A DNA stretch of 64,000 nucleotides from Ficedula albicollis (GCF_000247815.1 NC_021675.1:67546193-67610192); one strand, 5' to 3'; counted from the first letter of the stretch, positions 1-14,289 are shown. Program-made: numbers and translations. The notes: generated by a model not told the origin, from the letters alone.

Positions 1-878
1 ATTCCTGGACTGTCGTAGCAATCAAATAGTAAATATACAAATACTAATTTCTAATTATATGTGGACTACTAATGATTATTTTATCACTGATTTATATTGG
101 GTTTGCACCAGAAGCAAACCAGAAATGACAATTTATTGCTTCACAGAAAAAGAAAAATACCTATTTTCATTTTAATTACAGGTGATGCTTGTATGATATA
201 TTGAAGTAACATTTTTGACTATGGAGATATAGCTGAAAATGGTGTGTGAATTTGGGCAAAACAGAGTGAGATTTAATGTCTACATAATATCTAATCTAGG
301 GATATATCTTCGTGTGGTAACTCAGAAATCATTATAGCCTGTTAGCACAGAATTAATCACATGCTGCTGGCAGGGCAGTGGGAGACGCCTGGGTAACTCA
401 TATATTTACCCCATTAGTCACACAAAAAGTTAACACCACATGGATTTGTACCATCACACATTATTTATCATTTATGATTGATTTCTATTGTTGAGCACTT
501 CTGAAGGATCCTCCCTTTCCTCACACAGTGCACAGGGCCAAAACCAGCTTGCAGCAGGTCAGTGAGGAGTGCAAGGAGTGACTCAGTAAATGCCACAAAC
601 CCTCCTGGACCTGCCTCCTACCTTCTCGTGCAGCAAGACAGCAGGGAATCAAATTCACAGGGACAAAGTATTTCAAAATTTGGTTTAACTTCCCTTACCC
701 TTTTTAGAACTTCTAGAACTGATGTGGGGACACAGAACTCTGCAATGTTTTAGGCAGAGTCCAAAGCAGCCATCAAGGCATTCCTCTTTTAGCTGCTTCC
801 ACATCACTGCAGGTCACACCAGCTCTGGGTGTCAGCAGCTACTGAGGGGTAGGCTAGGAGAATTCCAGAGAGCCAGAG
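1..878. other. Unique AT-rich noncoding DNA
   Basis: No gene, RNA or transposon is recognisable here. Two open frames of just over 60 codons overlap each other, lack any domain-like pattern and are treated as chance. Confidence 0.6.
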
Positions 879-1048
879 AGATTCAAGATGTGTTTAAAAG
901 AAAGCTTATGAAATAATCAAATGAGCACAGTACGGTGGACTTAAAAAAAAAAAAAAACAAAAAAAAAAAAGGAAACCTGGATCCTTCAGATTCAAGATGT
1001 GTTTAAAAGAAAGCTTATGAAATAATCAAATGAGCACAGTACGGTGGA

Positions 1049-1079
<31 letters not shown>
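879..1079. repeat. Tandem duplication ending in poly-A, spacing 109 bp
   Basis: The segment beginning agattcaagatgtg occurs at 879 and again at 988. Both copies continue through the same 60-odd bases and end in an A-tract (about 942-970 and 1053-1079). The first A-tract is broken by one C and the second is pure. The copies are otherwise almost identical, so the duplication is young or recently homogenised. Spacing is read directly from the sequence. Confidence 0.9.
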
Positions 1080-1410
<331 letters not shown>

Positions 1411-3292
1411 TAAAACCAGTTCTGACTTCAACACATGCCAACTCAGGTGGCACATCAAAGTGGACATTTGGCAGGAGATGGATGTTAGATGAAGCGAATC
1501 CTCTGAACAGTTTTGCTTGAGCATCTGCCTGTGTGATAAACTTTCAGCAGGGAGAGGAGTGTGACCCTCTGATCCATTTTATCAAGGGCAGCAGCTTTGC
1601 AAGGGGATGGCATTTCTCAGGAAAGCAATGTCAGCTCGTGAGTCTGTTCCAGTACCATGTGCCTGTCAGCTGGAGCAGCCCGGCTTTGATCTGCAAGAAG
1701 CTGGCTGGGAACACTGGCTGCTCATCTCGTTTTAATTCTGCAAAATTACAGCAGGTAGCTCCAATTTCACACCCTGCTTCCCCCACAGCATCTCTTCTCA
1801 GTGAAGGTCACAGCCTGCTCTGGGTGCACAGGCTGGATTTCTCCTCAGTCTTGCCATCAGCAGCAAGAGCAGGAGGAGCAGGTGCTTTCTGAAAAGTCTG
1901 TCTCCTGTGCTCAGGTGTGTGACCGGGGTTTGCAAAATGCCCAGACTAGCTTTAAATTAGTTGGCTTAAATACCCAAAATATTACAGAGTGGATTGTGCA
2001 GCTGAGGTTACAAAACTCTCTTGCCATCCTCGAGCTGCATTCAGGTGCTGCCTCGTGCTGAGTTCCACAGCCATCACCACCAACATTTATCCAGCAGGGC
2101 TTTTAAATGGATTCCCATGGATGTACCAAAATCAGAGGCCAGATTTGTGCAAAGTCCAGCTCTGGATTTCGGTATGTGCGTGCCACAAATCCCCTGAAGC
2201 TGCCCTGCCATAAACTTTCTCCATTTTTTTTCCTCTCTACCCCACTGAGTGGTGGAACTCTTTATCACCAGTACAAGTAAGAAAGTCACACCTTGAGATA
2301 TCACCTTGGGATGGGATAAACAGCTTTCTGGACCTATTTTAATGACCAGGGATGAAGGTCAATAACTTGAGTGTAGTTACCTGCCATCATTTTAGGTTGT
2401 GTGGAGCATCCTGACTGCTGCTTCAGCTGCTGCTCAGCAATGGCAATGGGCCAAAGTTCCCTTTACGCTACAATTACATTAAATATTAAAATTTAACCAA
2501 AACTAGCTACCACGACAGTTTTCTTCAAGGCAGTCACTTGATAGAACTCCCTGCCCAACTCTCAAGGTCTCTAGCAGGAAGACAAGCCAAGAAATTCTGA
2601 GGCAATAATTGAAAACAACCACCATAGCAGCCAATTCAATTATATTTGCTCAAAGGATGAAAGATTCCATTCATTGGATCAGTGGGTGAATTTTTCCACG
2701 TGCTTTTTGTGTTTTCAAGGGGCATACAGAGAGCAATATTTGCTGGTGATATTTTACCAATAAACCAAAGTGGGCAGATGAGCAATCAGAAAAACAATTT
2801 TCCATGGGTGGCAGAATGCTCATCTCAGTGAGGGAAACCTTTAGCATGAGCATGGCTCCCTTCAGGGGGAAGGTGGGCACATTCTCAGTGTGATGAGAAG
2901 GACAAGTCATGGACTGTGAGTGAGGGTTATCTAACCTAAAAGAGGGTAAAGTGAGGGCAATTACTATAATTGCTGTGAACATGAAAATGCTTTTCCCCAT
3001 AAAAAGCAATACTGTGAATTTACTTTCTGTGCACTGAATTTACAATCTCAAATAAGGAGTCTCCCAGAAAATCCTAGTGGGATGTAGAGTAAGACTTGAT
3101 CTCAGAGTGCACAGATGAGATGCACTCAAACATCTACAAAAGAAGATGGTTATCATCTCTGAATTATTCACAGTAACATCACCTGTGGGCAGAACAATGC
3201 ATCTTTCTATTTAAAAAAGATCACAAAGAGCATGTACTCTGAAGAGATCTCTCTGGAGTGTTCATTTCAAAAATATTTTAATAATATTATGG
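1411..3292. other. Unique noncoding DNA
   Basis: No recognisable gene or transposon. Frames at 1533-1892, 1801-2061, 1989-2213 and 2671-3009 overlap or oppose each other and show no family motif. Confidence 0.55.
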
Positions 3293-3732
3293 TAGGGAGG
3301 CTGAAGCGTGTGGCCCACGAGGTGAAACTGAGGAAACTGGAATTGTTAAGCCTGAAGAAGGGAAATGTGTGGGGGGATCTGGTAGAGGTTGAGTCAGTGA
3401 GAAGACACATGTCAGACCCACCAGCAGTGTCTGCTGGGTGGGCAAGAGACAGCAGCATAAACTGAAGCAAGAGAGGTGTACACTAGATACAGAGAAAAGT
3501 TTCTTTTGTCATGTGAGCATGGAGAGCTCCAGGTTGTCCAAAGAGCTTTTGCAAACTCCACCCTCATCCTGACTAAAAGAGGACCTAAGAAACTTGGCCT
3601 GACCTCAGAGTTGAGCTGACTTTGAGCAGAATGTTGGATTAGACACCTCTTGATGTAGCTGAGCTGACTTTGAGCAGAATGTTGGATTAGACACCTCTCC
3701 ATCATAAATTATTCCACGGGTCTACGATTCTT
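3293..3732 (+). mobile_element. CR1 LINE 3' fragment (plus strand), decayed
   Basis: The order of short blocks follows the 3' end of avian CR1. A divergent stretch ends in CTGAAGAAGG. Further on is a GGCCTGACCTCAG...TTGAGC...GTTGGATTAGA block, which corresponds to the CR1 segment just before its 3' repeat. The element ends in a worn ATTCTATGATTCT-like tail (about 3705-3732). Divergence is high and reading frames are lost, so this is an old copy. A 48-bp internal duplication lies at 3613-3698. Recognition is by remembered family consensus, not alignment. Confidence 0.7.
3613..3698. repeat. 48-bp tandem duplication inside CR1
   Basis: The block gagctgactttgagcag starts at 3613 and again at 3661, and the copies run identically to ACACCTCT. 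It lies inside an old CR1 copy, so it arose after insertion. Confidence 0.93.
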
Positions 3733-5071
3733 TGCCAAAACCAAAATTTATGTTGTTGGTGGCGTTTCTCCTTCAGGCAGATTGCTTACCAAATTTCCAG
3801 ATCATGCTCCCAGATTTGAAAAGTGCCTGGCAAAGCAAATCTGAGAATAAAAAACAGAGTATGAGACATCAGAGAGAAAGAACATGCACAGAGTCAGGAG
3901 GAGGCATTTTGGGATGATCGAAACCTTCACATCAAACCTAACAGATAACAGTGTTCTTTAGTGATTAAAAATAAATATAATGTGACACCATTGATTTCCT
4001 TCATTGTTGAACAGGAAGATTTTTAAGTCATGTACAACACAAAAGACTGAAAAACATTGAAAAGGATCAACCCCCAAAATAATACCCTTGGAAATATTAC
4101 TATCTTTTTCATTTTTGCAATAAATTTTGGAAATATGTTGGAAACATTTCCAGAGAGTTTCTGGAAATAGATGATTTAGTATTTCAAACATATCTAAGAA
4201 GTACATATGGGAGATAGAAATTTTTCTCAGTTGAAGGATGTGTTCAGAAACCATGTCTGCCTTAAATTGATGCATCACACTATGGAATGCAAGCTATTTA
4301 TTACTAATTGCTTCTTTTCCAAAAGAATTCATCACCCTATATAGCAATTAAAGAAAAAAAATTGACACAGAACTTACACTGAAAAAAAAAAAAAAAATTG
4401 ACACAGAACTTGCACTGACATTGGGATTAAAAATAGAATTTCCAATGAAATATTGAAAACAATTTGTTTTGTTTAAAGAAATCCTTAGACCTAGTATATT
4501 TTCAGATCTTTCATTATAAGATAGTAGTCATAATTGTTTCCACCTAGTATACATGAAGCTTTTGAACACTTTGAGTTTTTTTCCATACCCCATTAACAAA
4601 TACTTTTTGTAATTTACAAATACACTTTGTATCTCTGGTACAATTGAATGCACCACACAAGAAAGTGTCTTTATACTTAAGTAAAAGTCAGCCAGCTATT
4701 TTCAGTCTAATATCATCAAAACTTTTTTATTTATAGCATGGAAATCAGTTCCAGGGTGGTCCTCACCTTTATTAACTTTGGGTACGAAAGCTCAGTGCAC
4801 ACAGTCCATTAAATATCTACATCAGGAGCACAGCTCTAGGCACCTTCCTTAGGGAAAGGCAAGGGAAAGCATGCCAATAAAAACACTTTTCTTAGGGTCT
4901 AAAAACCAAAATTCTGTCTTTCCATGAATCTCTGGTAACAAAAAATGTTAAAAACTGCTTGACCTGACCAGTTCTTCTCTGTTCTCCACAGAGGTGACTG
5001 GTAAGTCAATGTTACCATTGCTAAATTTATGAGTATTTCCAGGCTCAGGAGCACCACTTAAATACTTCCTT
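3733..5071. other. Unique AT-rich noncoding DNA with a 36-bp doublet
   Basis: No gene seen. A short duplication of attgacacagaactt lies at 4361 and 4397; an A-tract separates the copies. Confidence 0.6.
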
Positions 5072-5157
5072 AAAAAAAAAAAAAAAGAAAAAGAAAACCC
5101 CCCCCCCCCAAAAAAAAAAAAAAAAGAAAAAGAAAAAGAAAGAAAGAAAAAAAAATA
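5072..5157. repeat. A-rich tract with a 12-base C run
   Basis: AAAAAG-type repeats surround a pure run of 12 C's at 5098-5109. The A-tract resumes on the far side. This is a small version of the poly-A / poly-C / poly-A layout seen at 12.4 kb, and its length is easily believable as real DNA. Confidence 0.85.
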
Positions 5158-5501
5158 AACCACTTTTTAATGTGTTGATTGCATAGTCCTGAATGTCACA
5201 AAGCCAGGCATTTTGTATGCCATGTGAAGATGCATTGTGCTTGTTAAGGGTTGCAAAGATCAATCTTCAGATGAGATCCCAAACAGGAACTGTGATGGTT
5301 CTTCATTCTGCATTTTATTGCTGTCTCACAGGTTCTTAATGGAGGGATGGATTAAATGGAAACCAGGCACTCATGAAAACATTTAAACAATTAGACCTCA
5401 TCAGAAGCATTCCTTGGCATCAGGAACCAATTTTTAAAATTGCTCACTGCCTCTGCAGCCAAATGCTTTCCCCTTAAAAACAGGGTGGCTGCACTCAACC
5501 A
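5158..5501. other. Unique noncoding DNA
   Basis: Nothing recognised. Confidence 0.6.
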
Positions 5502-5663
5502 GACTACTCAGAGTGACCCCTGGAATTTCCTGCGTGCCAGACTCCAGTGGGAAAATTTTCTGTGGAAAAAGGTTGTGACTACTCAGAGTGACCCCTGGAA
5601 TTTCCTGCATGCCAAACTCCAGTGGGAATTATTCCTGAAAATTTTCTGTGGAAAAAGGTTGAC
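5502..5663. repeat. 75-bp tandem duplication with internal slip
   Basis: Copies start at 5502 and 5577 (gactactcagagtgacccc). The second copy differs at a few bases (GCGTGCCAG versus GCATGCCAA) and carries an extra TTATTCCTG-type insertion before the shared ATTTTCTGTGGAAAAAGG end. Confidence 0.9.
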
Positions 5664-7305
5664 TCAAGATCCTGGCAATGTGAGGGCAGAGTGTCACCAA
5701 GTGTGCTTGAGTTTTCCACGATGGATTTGGGATCACAGTCAGCAGACAGTGACAGTAAAGCTGGTCTGAGACAGATCTGTCTCCTGGGTGGCCCTGTCTG
5801 CCTTTTCTCTCAAGGCTGAAAGCTCTCCAAGGTGGGCTGGATGAAACATCTATTCATGTGCTCTATAGACATCTACTCAGTGATTATGTCCTTGCTCCCT
5901 GATCTCAGCTGATTCTCATTGTCTGTGGCTGAATAAAGCTACACAAGAAAAACTCAGTACAGTGAAGGTTTCATAATACACTGAACTCTGTGATTATTCA
6001 GTACATTTTCCATTTGTGTGATAGTTACATCCAGACACATCTTTTTTATTTAAATTTTATTTTTGCCTTAAGGAATTTGCTAAATTTTTACTTAAATGCA
6101 AGTATTTTTTAGATGACATAAAGACACCTTTTTAAAGTATGAATTTGATATTTTTTTAAATAAATAGAAACAATTTTAAGGTTGAAATGTGGGTTTTCAT
6201 TTGTATACACCTCTTATTCTTTTGTCTACTGTCAGTTCTTAGGGGACTGACACATTTAAATTCAGCACACAGTGGCCTGGCTTCTTAATCCTACCATAAA
6301 GGCATCTTTTACACAGAAATGAGGAGTTAAATTCTGCTGTCAGATATGCTGATGGAAGCTTGCTGACATCAGTGGGATGGCACCAGAAGGGCCTGGCACT
6401 ACTTTTGTTCCCTGAATTCAACAGCCCCAAGGAGCATGCAGCTCTTTTCAGGATGAGGATGGTTTTCTCTGTCATATTCAATAATTCAGCTGATTTGAAC
6501 TTAACTGAACAGCATGTAGGGAATTTACTGTAGATGCTTAGGCTACTGGAAAGAACCCTCTGGCATTAAAGTTTTCTTTTGCTGTACATTTTATTAGCAG
6601 TCTGTAGGATGGAGGACAATTTTTGTTGGTGTTTTTCTTTGTCAGCTACTCATGGACCCAAAGGTGTCTTTCTTTATTGGGTCAGAGGGTTAATGATTTC
6701 CTGCTGCCTTTCTATTTCTATTTCATGACAATGAAAACTTCCAGTCAGGACAAAAAACTAAACAGATCTCAGTATTTTGGCCCTGTAAAGCCCCTATACA
6801 GTATTTTCCCTATTTTTATAGTAGCATATTTTCCCCATTTTTATAGTAGCAATACAAATAAAATTACTCCCAGAGAGTTTGTATATATAATTGCAAAGAG
6901 TTGTGTGGACTGATGTAATCTTTCCTCAACTGTCTTCACGTTTTTGCACAAGTACTATAACACTCCTGCCTTTCTAGACCACTTAGGTAACTCTGCAACC
7001 TGATAAACAGAAATCCACCAAAAATTTAGAAGTTGGAGTGCTGTGTTGGTATAGAGCAGTAGGGAAAGCTTTGAGAATTGGAAATAGTACATAAAATTTA
7101 TCTTCTTTCAACTACTTCTTTAATTCCAAGGCCTCAACCCAATTTCCAATCTGACGAAGGGCGTGCTGGGGGTTTTTGCACAGAGCCTGGGGACCAAGTA
7201 CTCAGTCAGCCTTTTATTACTCAACCCGTGACAGCCTGGAAGAGCCCCATTTGCCAACCAGACTCCTGCTGTGCTGGGAAACTCTCTCCTATGAATAACA
7301 AACTG
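5664..7305. other. Unique AT-rich noncoding DNA
   Basis: No gene or transposon recognised. A 26-30 bp repeat of the phrase ATTTTTATAGTAGCA lies around 6810-6850. Confidence 0.55.
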
Positions 7306-7505
7306 AAGTTGATGGGCAAACTGGGATGAGTGAACTACTAACCCAATTGCATGTGGAATTGCTGTCCCCAGAATTAGCAGGAGGCATTCCACCTCTCCAG
7401 TTTGCAAGTTGATGGGCAAACTGGGATGAGTGAACTACTAACCCAATTGCATGTGGAATTGCTGTCCCCGGAATTAACAGGAGGCATTCCACCTCTCCAG
7501 TTTGC
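7306..7505. repeat. 100-bp tandem duplication
   Basis: Two adjacent copies start at 7306 and 7406 (aagttgatgggcaaac) and end CTCCAGTTTGC. Only two or so bases differ (CCCCAGAATTAG versus CCCCGGAATTAA). No spacer separates them. Confidence 0.95.
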
Positions 7506-7911
7506 CCATTTTAAAAGAGATTGCAATTCATATTTTAAGAAGGTGTCTTTGACTGAACCCTAAGAATTTGCCAGCCTGAGCTTCAAGCTGATAATGAAAA
7601 TGCCATTCAAAACCTGACAGGTTTAGCTTAATGCTATCTTAATTTAATATATAGATGTCTAAATAAATACATGTAAGCTGAGAAACTTTTTGCCCCAAAG
7701 TATTTGGATGCTGAGTGCTTGCATAAAATTAAAAAAAAAAAAGAAAAACGAATGGAAGAAAAATGTATTAGAAGATGTCTTTGCAACACAGACTGCTGGA
7801 AACTAGAGTGTTTGAGGAAAGTATCTCTGGACAATTACTTTGTTCTGGCACTTGCCTCAGGTGTCTGCTCCTGGCCATTTTATGAAACTGTACTACATGG
7901 ACCAATGCATT
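7506..7911. other. Unique noncoding DNA
   Basis: Nothing recognised apart from a short A-tract near 7730. Confidence 0.6.
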
Positions 7912-8150
7912 ATCACAGAACTTTAGAATCAGTTTGGTTGCGAAAGAGCTCCAAGATCATCAGGTCCAGCCTTTGAGCAAACACCACCCTGTCAGCAGAG
8001 CCATGGCACTGAATGCCACAGTCATTTCTTGAACACCTCAAGGGATTTGTGACTTCACCACCTCTCTGGGCAGCCCATTCCAATGCTTAGCAACCCTCTC
8101 CATGAAGGAATTCTTCCTGATGTCCAACCTGAACATGCCCTGATAGAAGA
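7912..8150 (-). mobile_element. CR1 LINE 3' fragment (minus strand)
   Basis: Read on the + strand this is the reverse complement of a CR1 3' end. The order is CACAGAA...TTTAGAATCAGTTTGG, then a GGTCCAGCC block, then TCACCACCTCTCTGGGCAGCC, then CCAATGCTTAGCAACCCT, then GAATTCTTCCTGATGTCCAACCTGAAC. All are diagnostic CR1 phrases in the expected order. The copy is 5'-truncated, as is usual for CR1, and no coding frame remains. Confidence 0.88.
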
Positions 8151-9980
8151 ACATGGAAGGTGTCAAATCTCATCCAAAAATGAGTTGTGAACTGGACCCA
8201 CTGACCAGCTCTGCAGGGTCTGAAAGCAGCATTGCTCCATTTGTGCAGCACTAATATTTGATCAAACGAGCTCCCAAGGGAGATCCCTGCACGATGTCCA
8301 TCCACCTATTTCTTATAATTGATGATGTAATCTGTGCAAGGTTCAGGATCATATCAGTTCTGGGCACTTCAGTTAGTTATGCTATATTAAATAATCACAC
8401 ATACACTTATTTAGAAATTAAACCAGTAGAATAACCTTATGTGCACTGTGCACAACTCCTGCAATTCTCTAATCATTTTATCTTAAATCTATAGAAGAGA
8501 CTTTTTTCCCTTAATTTTAAAGAAACTGCCACCATATCTATTACTGATATGGATGACTTCTCTTTAAAAACAAATAGAGTCCAAGAGTTCAAGCTAGAAA
8601 ATTGTATTTTGGCTGAATGGGAGAGCCTTGTTTTTTAGAGGCAGAGCATTAAGACAGCAATGGCTTGGGGATGTATCTGTAAAAGACATATTGATTTTTA
8701 ATAAATACAATGTACCAGTCACTTTGTAATAGCAAAGACACATGCAGCACAGTGCAGGCCTTCTGCTCTTTCTAAATGCATTCATGTATATGTACTGACA
8801 TATATATGTTTATAAACCAATAAGACTACCTTGCACAAAGCAAAAAGCGAATGAGAAATATATATACACATAGAGACATATATTAAAAAATATACTTATA
8901 TATTAAAGGTCTTCTTGCTATTTCTTTTCTCTCCCTGTCCTTTAGAACTCCTTTCAAACACCATGTTCTTTTCTTTCTGAGAGGGAGATACTTTCAGGAG
9001 TGTTTATATATCAGATATTTCAGAAGGTAGACAACCAAAGGAGAGTAAGGACAGCATTGCAAAAATCTCATAACTCCTTCTAACCTTTTCTATGCCATGG
9101 CTTTAACTTACACAATTGAGGGTCACTGAATAAACAAACAATCTGCCTGCAAACCAATCACCCCCTGAACATCAAAAGCCAGTTTATGTATTTATTTCAT
9201 TAGCAAGTCTATGTCCATGAATCCAAAAAAATGGGGTTCAGGGATCAAAGTAAATTTTTATTTATGGACTGTCCAGAGCAGAGACTAGGGAACTTTGGAA
9301 GGAATTTAAATCATAAAATGTCTTACATCGTTCAGAATAGCATTTTAACTAATACTGATATTTTTATGCAGATCTTGGTGCTACTGAGTGGACAGAAAGC
9401 AATTATATTAGTCTTGAAAATCAAAAGGGTTTGATGTAGGGAAGGATATTGCTAGCTTGGGCTTGTTTTCAACTTTGGGTGTTATTGCTTGGGGAAAGAA
9501 AATTGAGAGAGAGGAGTGAGTTGCACAGCACTGGAGCAGGCACTGGACAGCAGTGAGGGATCAGTAACTTCACACTGCTTCTGCAAATGTCTCGGGTTAA
9601 GGGAAATGAATCTTTCCAGACCTCAGAAGATAAAGGGTCCTGATCTCTTTTGGTAGCCACATCTACCACACATCACAAACATCTCATGGATATTTTCCAT
9701 GAACAAAACAGAGTTAGCTAAAAGCTTTTATTTGTTCCTGTGGTCCAAATAGGTTATTTTAGGAATAAAAATAACAAACACTAGGAAGAAATGTATCCTG
9801 TTCAACTACCATCTCTCTTGGTGGTCATCAGCCTTCGTGACCTAAGCAAAGTGAAAAGGAGAAGGGAGGAAAGAGAGACAGCTTTTCTCTGAGTTTGCCT
9901 CAATTTATAATAATCCAAAGGAATATACTTTGATTACTTCACACAGCAAGCAATCATTATGCCCCATATGATGTCACCTT
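8151..9980. other. Unique AT-rich noncoding DNA
   Basis: Nothing recognised. A loose TATA-rich patch lies at about 8785-8905. Confidence 0.55.
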
Positions 9981-10597
9981 GATTCAGCAAAGCTGATAAT
10001 GACAATATGTCTGTAATAAATAAGGTAAAGGTGGCCTATTATTCTCTAAGAGATTAGTATTCATTTTGCAAACTGCATTCTAAATGGAAAAGACTGTGTC
10101 ATTTAAGATTAAGTACCTTTTTGTTTGGTATCATAACAGATGTTTCTAAAGCCTATTAAAAAGAATCATAGTGATGTTTTTGTCTAATAGCAAAAAAAAA
10201 AAAAAGAAGAAAAAACTCAGTTCTAAATGGAAAAGACTGTGTCATTTAAGATTAAGTAACTTTTTGTTTGGTATCATAACAGATGTTTCTAAAGCCTATT
10301 AAAAAGAATCATAGTGCTGTTTTTGTCTAATAGCAAAAAAAAAAAAGAAAAAACTCAAGATTCAGCAAAGCTGATAATGACAATATGTCTGTAATAAATA
10401 AGGTAAAGGTGGCCTATTATTCTCTAAGAGATTAGTATTCATTTTGCAAACTGCATTCTAAATGGAAAAGACTGTGTCATTTAAGATTAAGTACCTTTTT
10501 GTTTGGTATCATAACAGATGTTTCTAAAGCCTATTAAAAAGAATCATAGTGATGTTTTTGTCTAATAGCAAAAAAAAAAAAAAGAAGAAAAAACTCA
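9981..10597. repeat. Long-short-long duplication (239/139/239 bp)
   Basis: A 239-bp unit starting gattcagcaaagctgata at 9981 is followed at 10220 by a 139-bp copy of only its right part. A second full 239-bp unit begins at 10359. All three end in an A-tract plus AAAAAACTCA. The two long copies agree at GTACCTTTTT and CATAGTGATG, while the short copy has GTAACTTTTT and CATAGTGCTG. The short copy therefore diverged before the two long ones separated, or the long ones were homogenised. Confidence 0.95.
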
Positions 10598-12401
10598 GTA
10601 CCTTATCACTACAATTTGCCCTTAGAAACTGTCATTGAAGTACCTTAAATCCACTTTCATTTTCTCTCAACTACTCATTTTAACTTTTTTTTCAGAACTT
10701 CCACTCACAGATTATTTGGATTATCAATGTTATTGATAACAGTTTTCCTTGACTGCTCTTCCAATGTGAGAGTATTTTTTCCCTGTTGGTTCCTGTGTTA
10801 AAAGAGCTGTTCTCCCAGAACACCTCTTCTGAGATGTGTGTCCCTGTTCTCACTGCTGAGCTGTAGAGTAGACACAAAAACAGCAATGTTAATGGTTTCA
10901 CAGGTGAGGGGAAATGTTAAAAATGTCAAGGAAGCTTGAAGCTGGTAACTTCCAGTCACTTGTTTATCTATGAGTGTGCACTAATTATCCAGGTCTGTGA
11001 AGACACTGAGTACTCACACATCTTTAAAGTCTTGCTCTATCATTCTGACATTGCTGAGATCCTGTCAAGTCCATTATAGCCAGAATTCTCACTGATCTTC
11101 AGCCAAAACACCCTTCATGTTGATGATAGCACCCTGCTCTCACAGCAATGACTCTGGCCCTACTGCAAACTGAGTATGTGGAGTCTCTGTCTTGAATTCC
11201 TGGGGCAAAATATTCTGAATTCAGCTGTTTTATGCAGCATCCTGCACTGCACAGCCCATGGCTGGAGGCAGCTCCTGCACAGATATCAAAGCAAGTGAGA
11301 AGAGTTTTACCAGGGTTTGTGCCTCACATGTACATGAAGTTACTTGGCCACCTGGTTCTCCTGTCTATCAATCACAGTTGTGCCTACCAGACTTTTTGTA
11401 AGTACAATTCTTTATGCTTATTTGTCTAAATGAAAGCATGGATTTGCCAACCCCTTATCAATATTTTTTTTTTTGTCATCCTCAATGTCCTGCTAAATCT
11501 TCTTGAAGTTTATGGTACGTTATTCGACAAATAAGAAAAGTATAAATGTTGGCTAAGGGTTCTAAGACTGTGATGTGGAAGAATGATTTACTGGAAAACA
11601 AGTTGGTGGCTCTAAAAGCATTGGAGGTTTTAGATCTCAAAAGGAAGAAAAGCTGGTATTGTTTGAAGCCAAAACACAGGTAAGTGGTTTGGGAGATTCA
11701 GAAGAATAAAAAGCTTGAAATCTCACATTCTGCTTTTTGTAAATTATTAGAGAAAATTTTTTAGATGCAGGCATCAGTTGGAACAGAAATTTGGCTACCA
11801 AGCATTCAATTTTTCACATAATCCTTACAGAACATTAGAATTAAAAAAAAAAGAAAAAAAGAAAAAAAAGGAAAGAAAAGGAAATAAGTGTAGTGCTCTA
11901 ATCCAGAGAAGTAGGCTATATGAAAAAGACTTAATCCTTCAAATTGCTGAACAGTCTGGCTAAACTCCACTTAAAATTCCAATAAATCCTTGAAGTCTGA
12001 ATTAAAAGATTTAGCGCATATGAGCCAAAGTATGTAGGATGCTTTGGGCATAAAAGGATCAAATAACAAGAAATAGCAGGAAAAGACAAATCCTGAAACA
12101 GAAAATCATGCTTTGACTTTAGTTTTCTGAACTCCATTCACAAATAACTTAAGACTCGTTTAAAGCCTCATTAAAGCTTAGTCCAACTCTCAGAGCTTTC
12201 CAGAACTTTTCTAAAACATGATCCACAGCCTGAAGATCTAGAAGGAGCAGGGATGTAATGAATTTTCTATCTGGAAAAAAGGAATTCACTTTGGCTAAAG
12301 ATTCTCTTTAGAACACGACTCATTTAGAAATCTGCCTTTGAGACCAAAACAGTGTATGTCTGTGTGCTTATTTATTAATTAAGGTTTTAAAGGATTAAGT
12401 G
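10598..12401. other. Unique AT-rich noncoding DNA
   Basis: No gene seen. A short A/G-rich tract lies at about 11840-11885. Confidence 0.55.
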
Positions 12402-12888
<487 letters not shown>

Positions 12889-14289
12889 CCAAACATATTT
12901 TTTCCACTTGGAAAAGAGGGAGGAAAAAAAGGAAAAATATTTCTTTTTAATGCCATTTATTGGAGGAATTTCAAGCTTTTCACCCTAACCCTAAATGAAG
13001 ACTTTGCCAGACTTCAGAACTTCGAAATGCCAGGTGAGAAAATGACAAACCCTCCACAATTTGGGGCTGTGGAATTCCTTTCTAAATCCATTTCCTGCCA
13101 GCTGTCTGTCACCTGAACGTGCCACACTCTGCCTGCTGCTGAGATGGATGCCAAATGATCTGCAATTACAGCGTGTTTAACCTGGAGTCTGCTGACACCT
13201 CCGAGCTTTGCAGAAGGCAACTTTCAGGTCTAGCAAGCCCTTTACCTTCCAGGAAGACTTCCACAGCAGAGGAGCATCACTGGGCTGCAGATGAGCAAAA
13301 TTCCGAGCCCTTTAGCCAGGGCACTGACACTGTGCCAAATTTTCCCTTGCTCTGAGCTACACTGGAGTAGGAAAATGTGGAAAAGAGCATCCCATTGCTT
13401 TGTCCTAAGAGGACACCAGGAGCCTCTCCTCCCCTTTGGTGACATGAGGTGTCAGTTGTGCATTTAAAATTCTCATCCAAAGCACAGGACAAAATCTGGA
13501 TGCATTGTGAGTCTTCATAAACATGCTGAGTGAAAAGCTGCGGGAACAAACCAGGAGGAAAATGTAGAGGACAGCAAAGAAAGATTTGCTGCCTAACTGA
13601 ATGAACTAAACAAGGACATTCCCCATGGAATATATCGACATTTTTCTATTCCAGAAGAAATTGTCGCAGAATTGTTTTCTTTTCTGACATTTCCCTCTTT
13701 GTAAAATAGTTCTATGGCTTTGTGACCGTGCAAAGATAGAAATTCTTCGTGATGAACTGACATTAAAGATGCAGCTCAAACTACAGCAGTGCCAGGGCCT
13801 TCCAGGAATAGCAGATCTCCAGACCTGTGGGTGCTCACATTTTGCAAAGTTTCCTCAGAAGGCTCAGTCTTTTCATCCTGCAGTGGAATTTATCTAATTA
13901 TCCTTCTTTAATTAGAATTTGTTTTTCTTTGGTTTTACCCTGTTCTCATTTGTGTTCAAGGAATGAGTAATACTTGAAAACCAAAACAAAACAAAAAAAA
14001 AAACCACACAAAAACCCCACAACAGCCAGCCATGATTTGCCAGGTTTAATTTTAAATCCACCTAGGATAAATATTTCAAGGAAAACTGAAACATGACCTT
14101 TCATGTTGCTGGGGATTTTCTTAAGGATTAAGGCAGTAAAAGTCATCAAAGTGTTGTGAGGCAGACCTTCACATCTATTTGCCCAGGGGAGAGTAGAATA
14201 CACATACATGGCATTGCTCTGATATCTGGGATGAATTCTTCACAGGGAAATATTAAAGGATGAAAAACAAATGTTATTTTTACTGTCAG
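12889..14289. other. Unique noncoding DNA
   Basis: No gene recognised. Overlapping frames on both strands around 13.0-13.55 kb look random. Two telomere-like CCCTAA units at 12983-12995 are too few to mean anything. Confidence 0.55.

Noticed and set aside
9981..10597. CRISPR-like repeat array
   Set aside because: Only three copies of unequal length with no regular spacers, in vertebrate-like DNA.
12983..12995. CCCTAACCCTAAA telomere-like sequence
   Set aside because: Only two units; expected by chance and not an interstitial telomere array.
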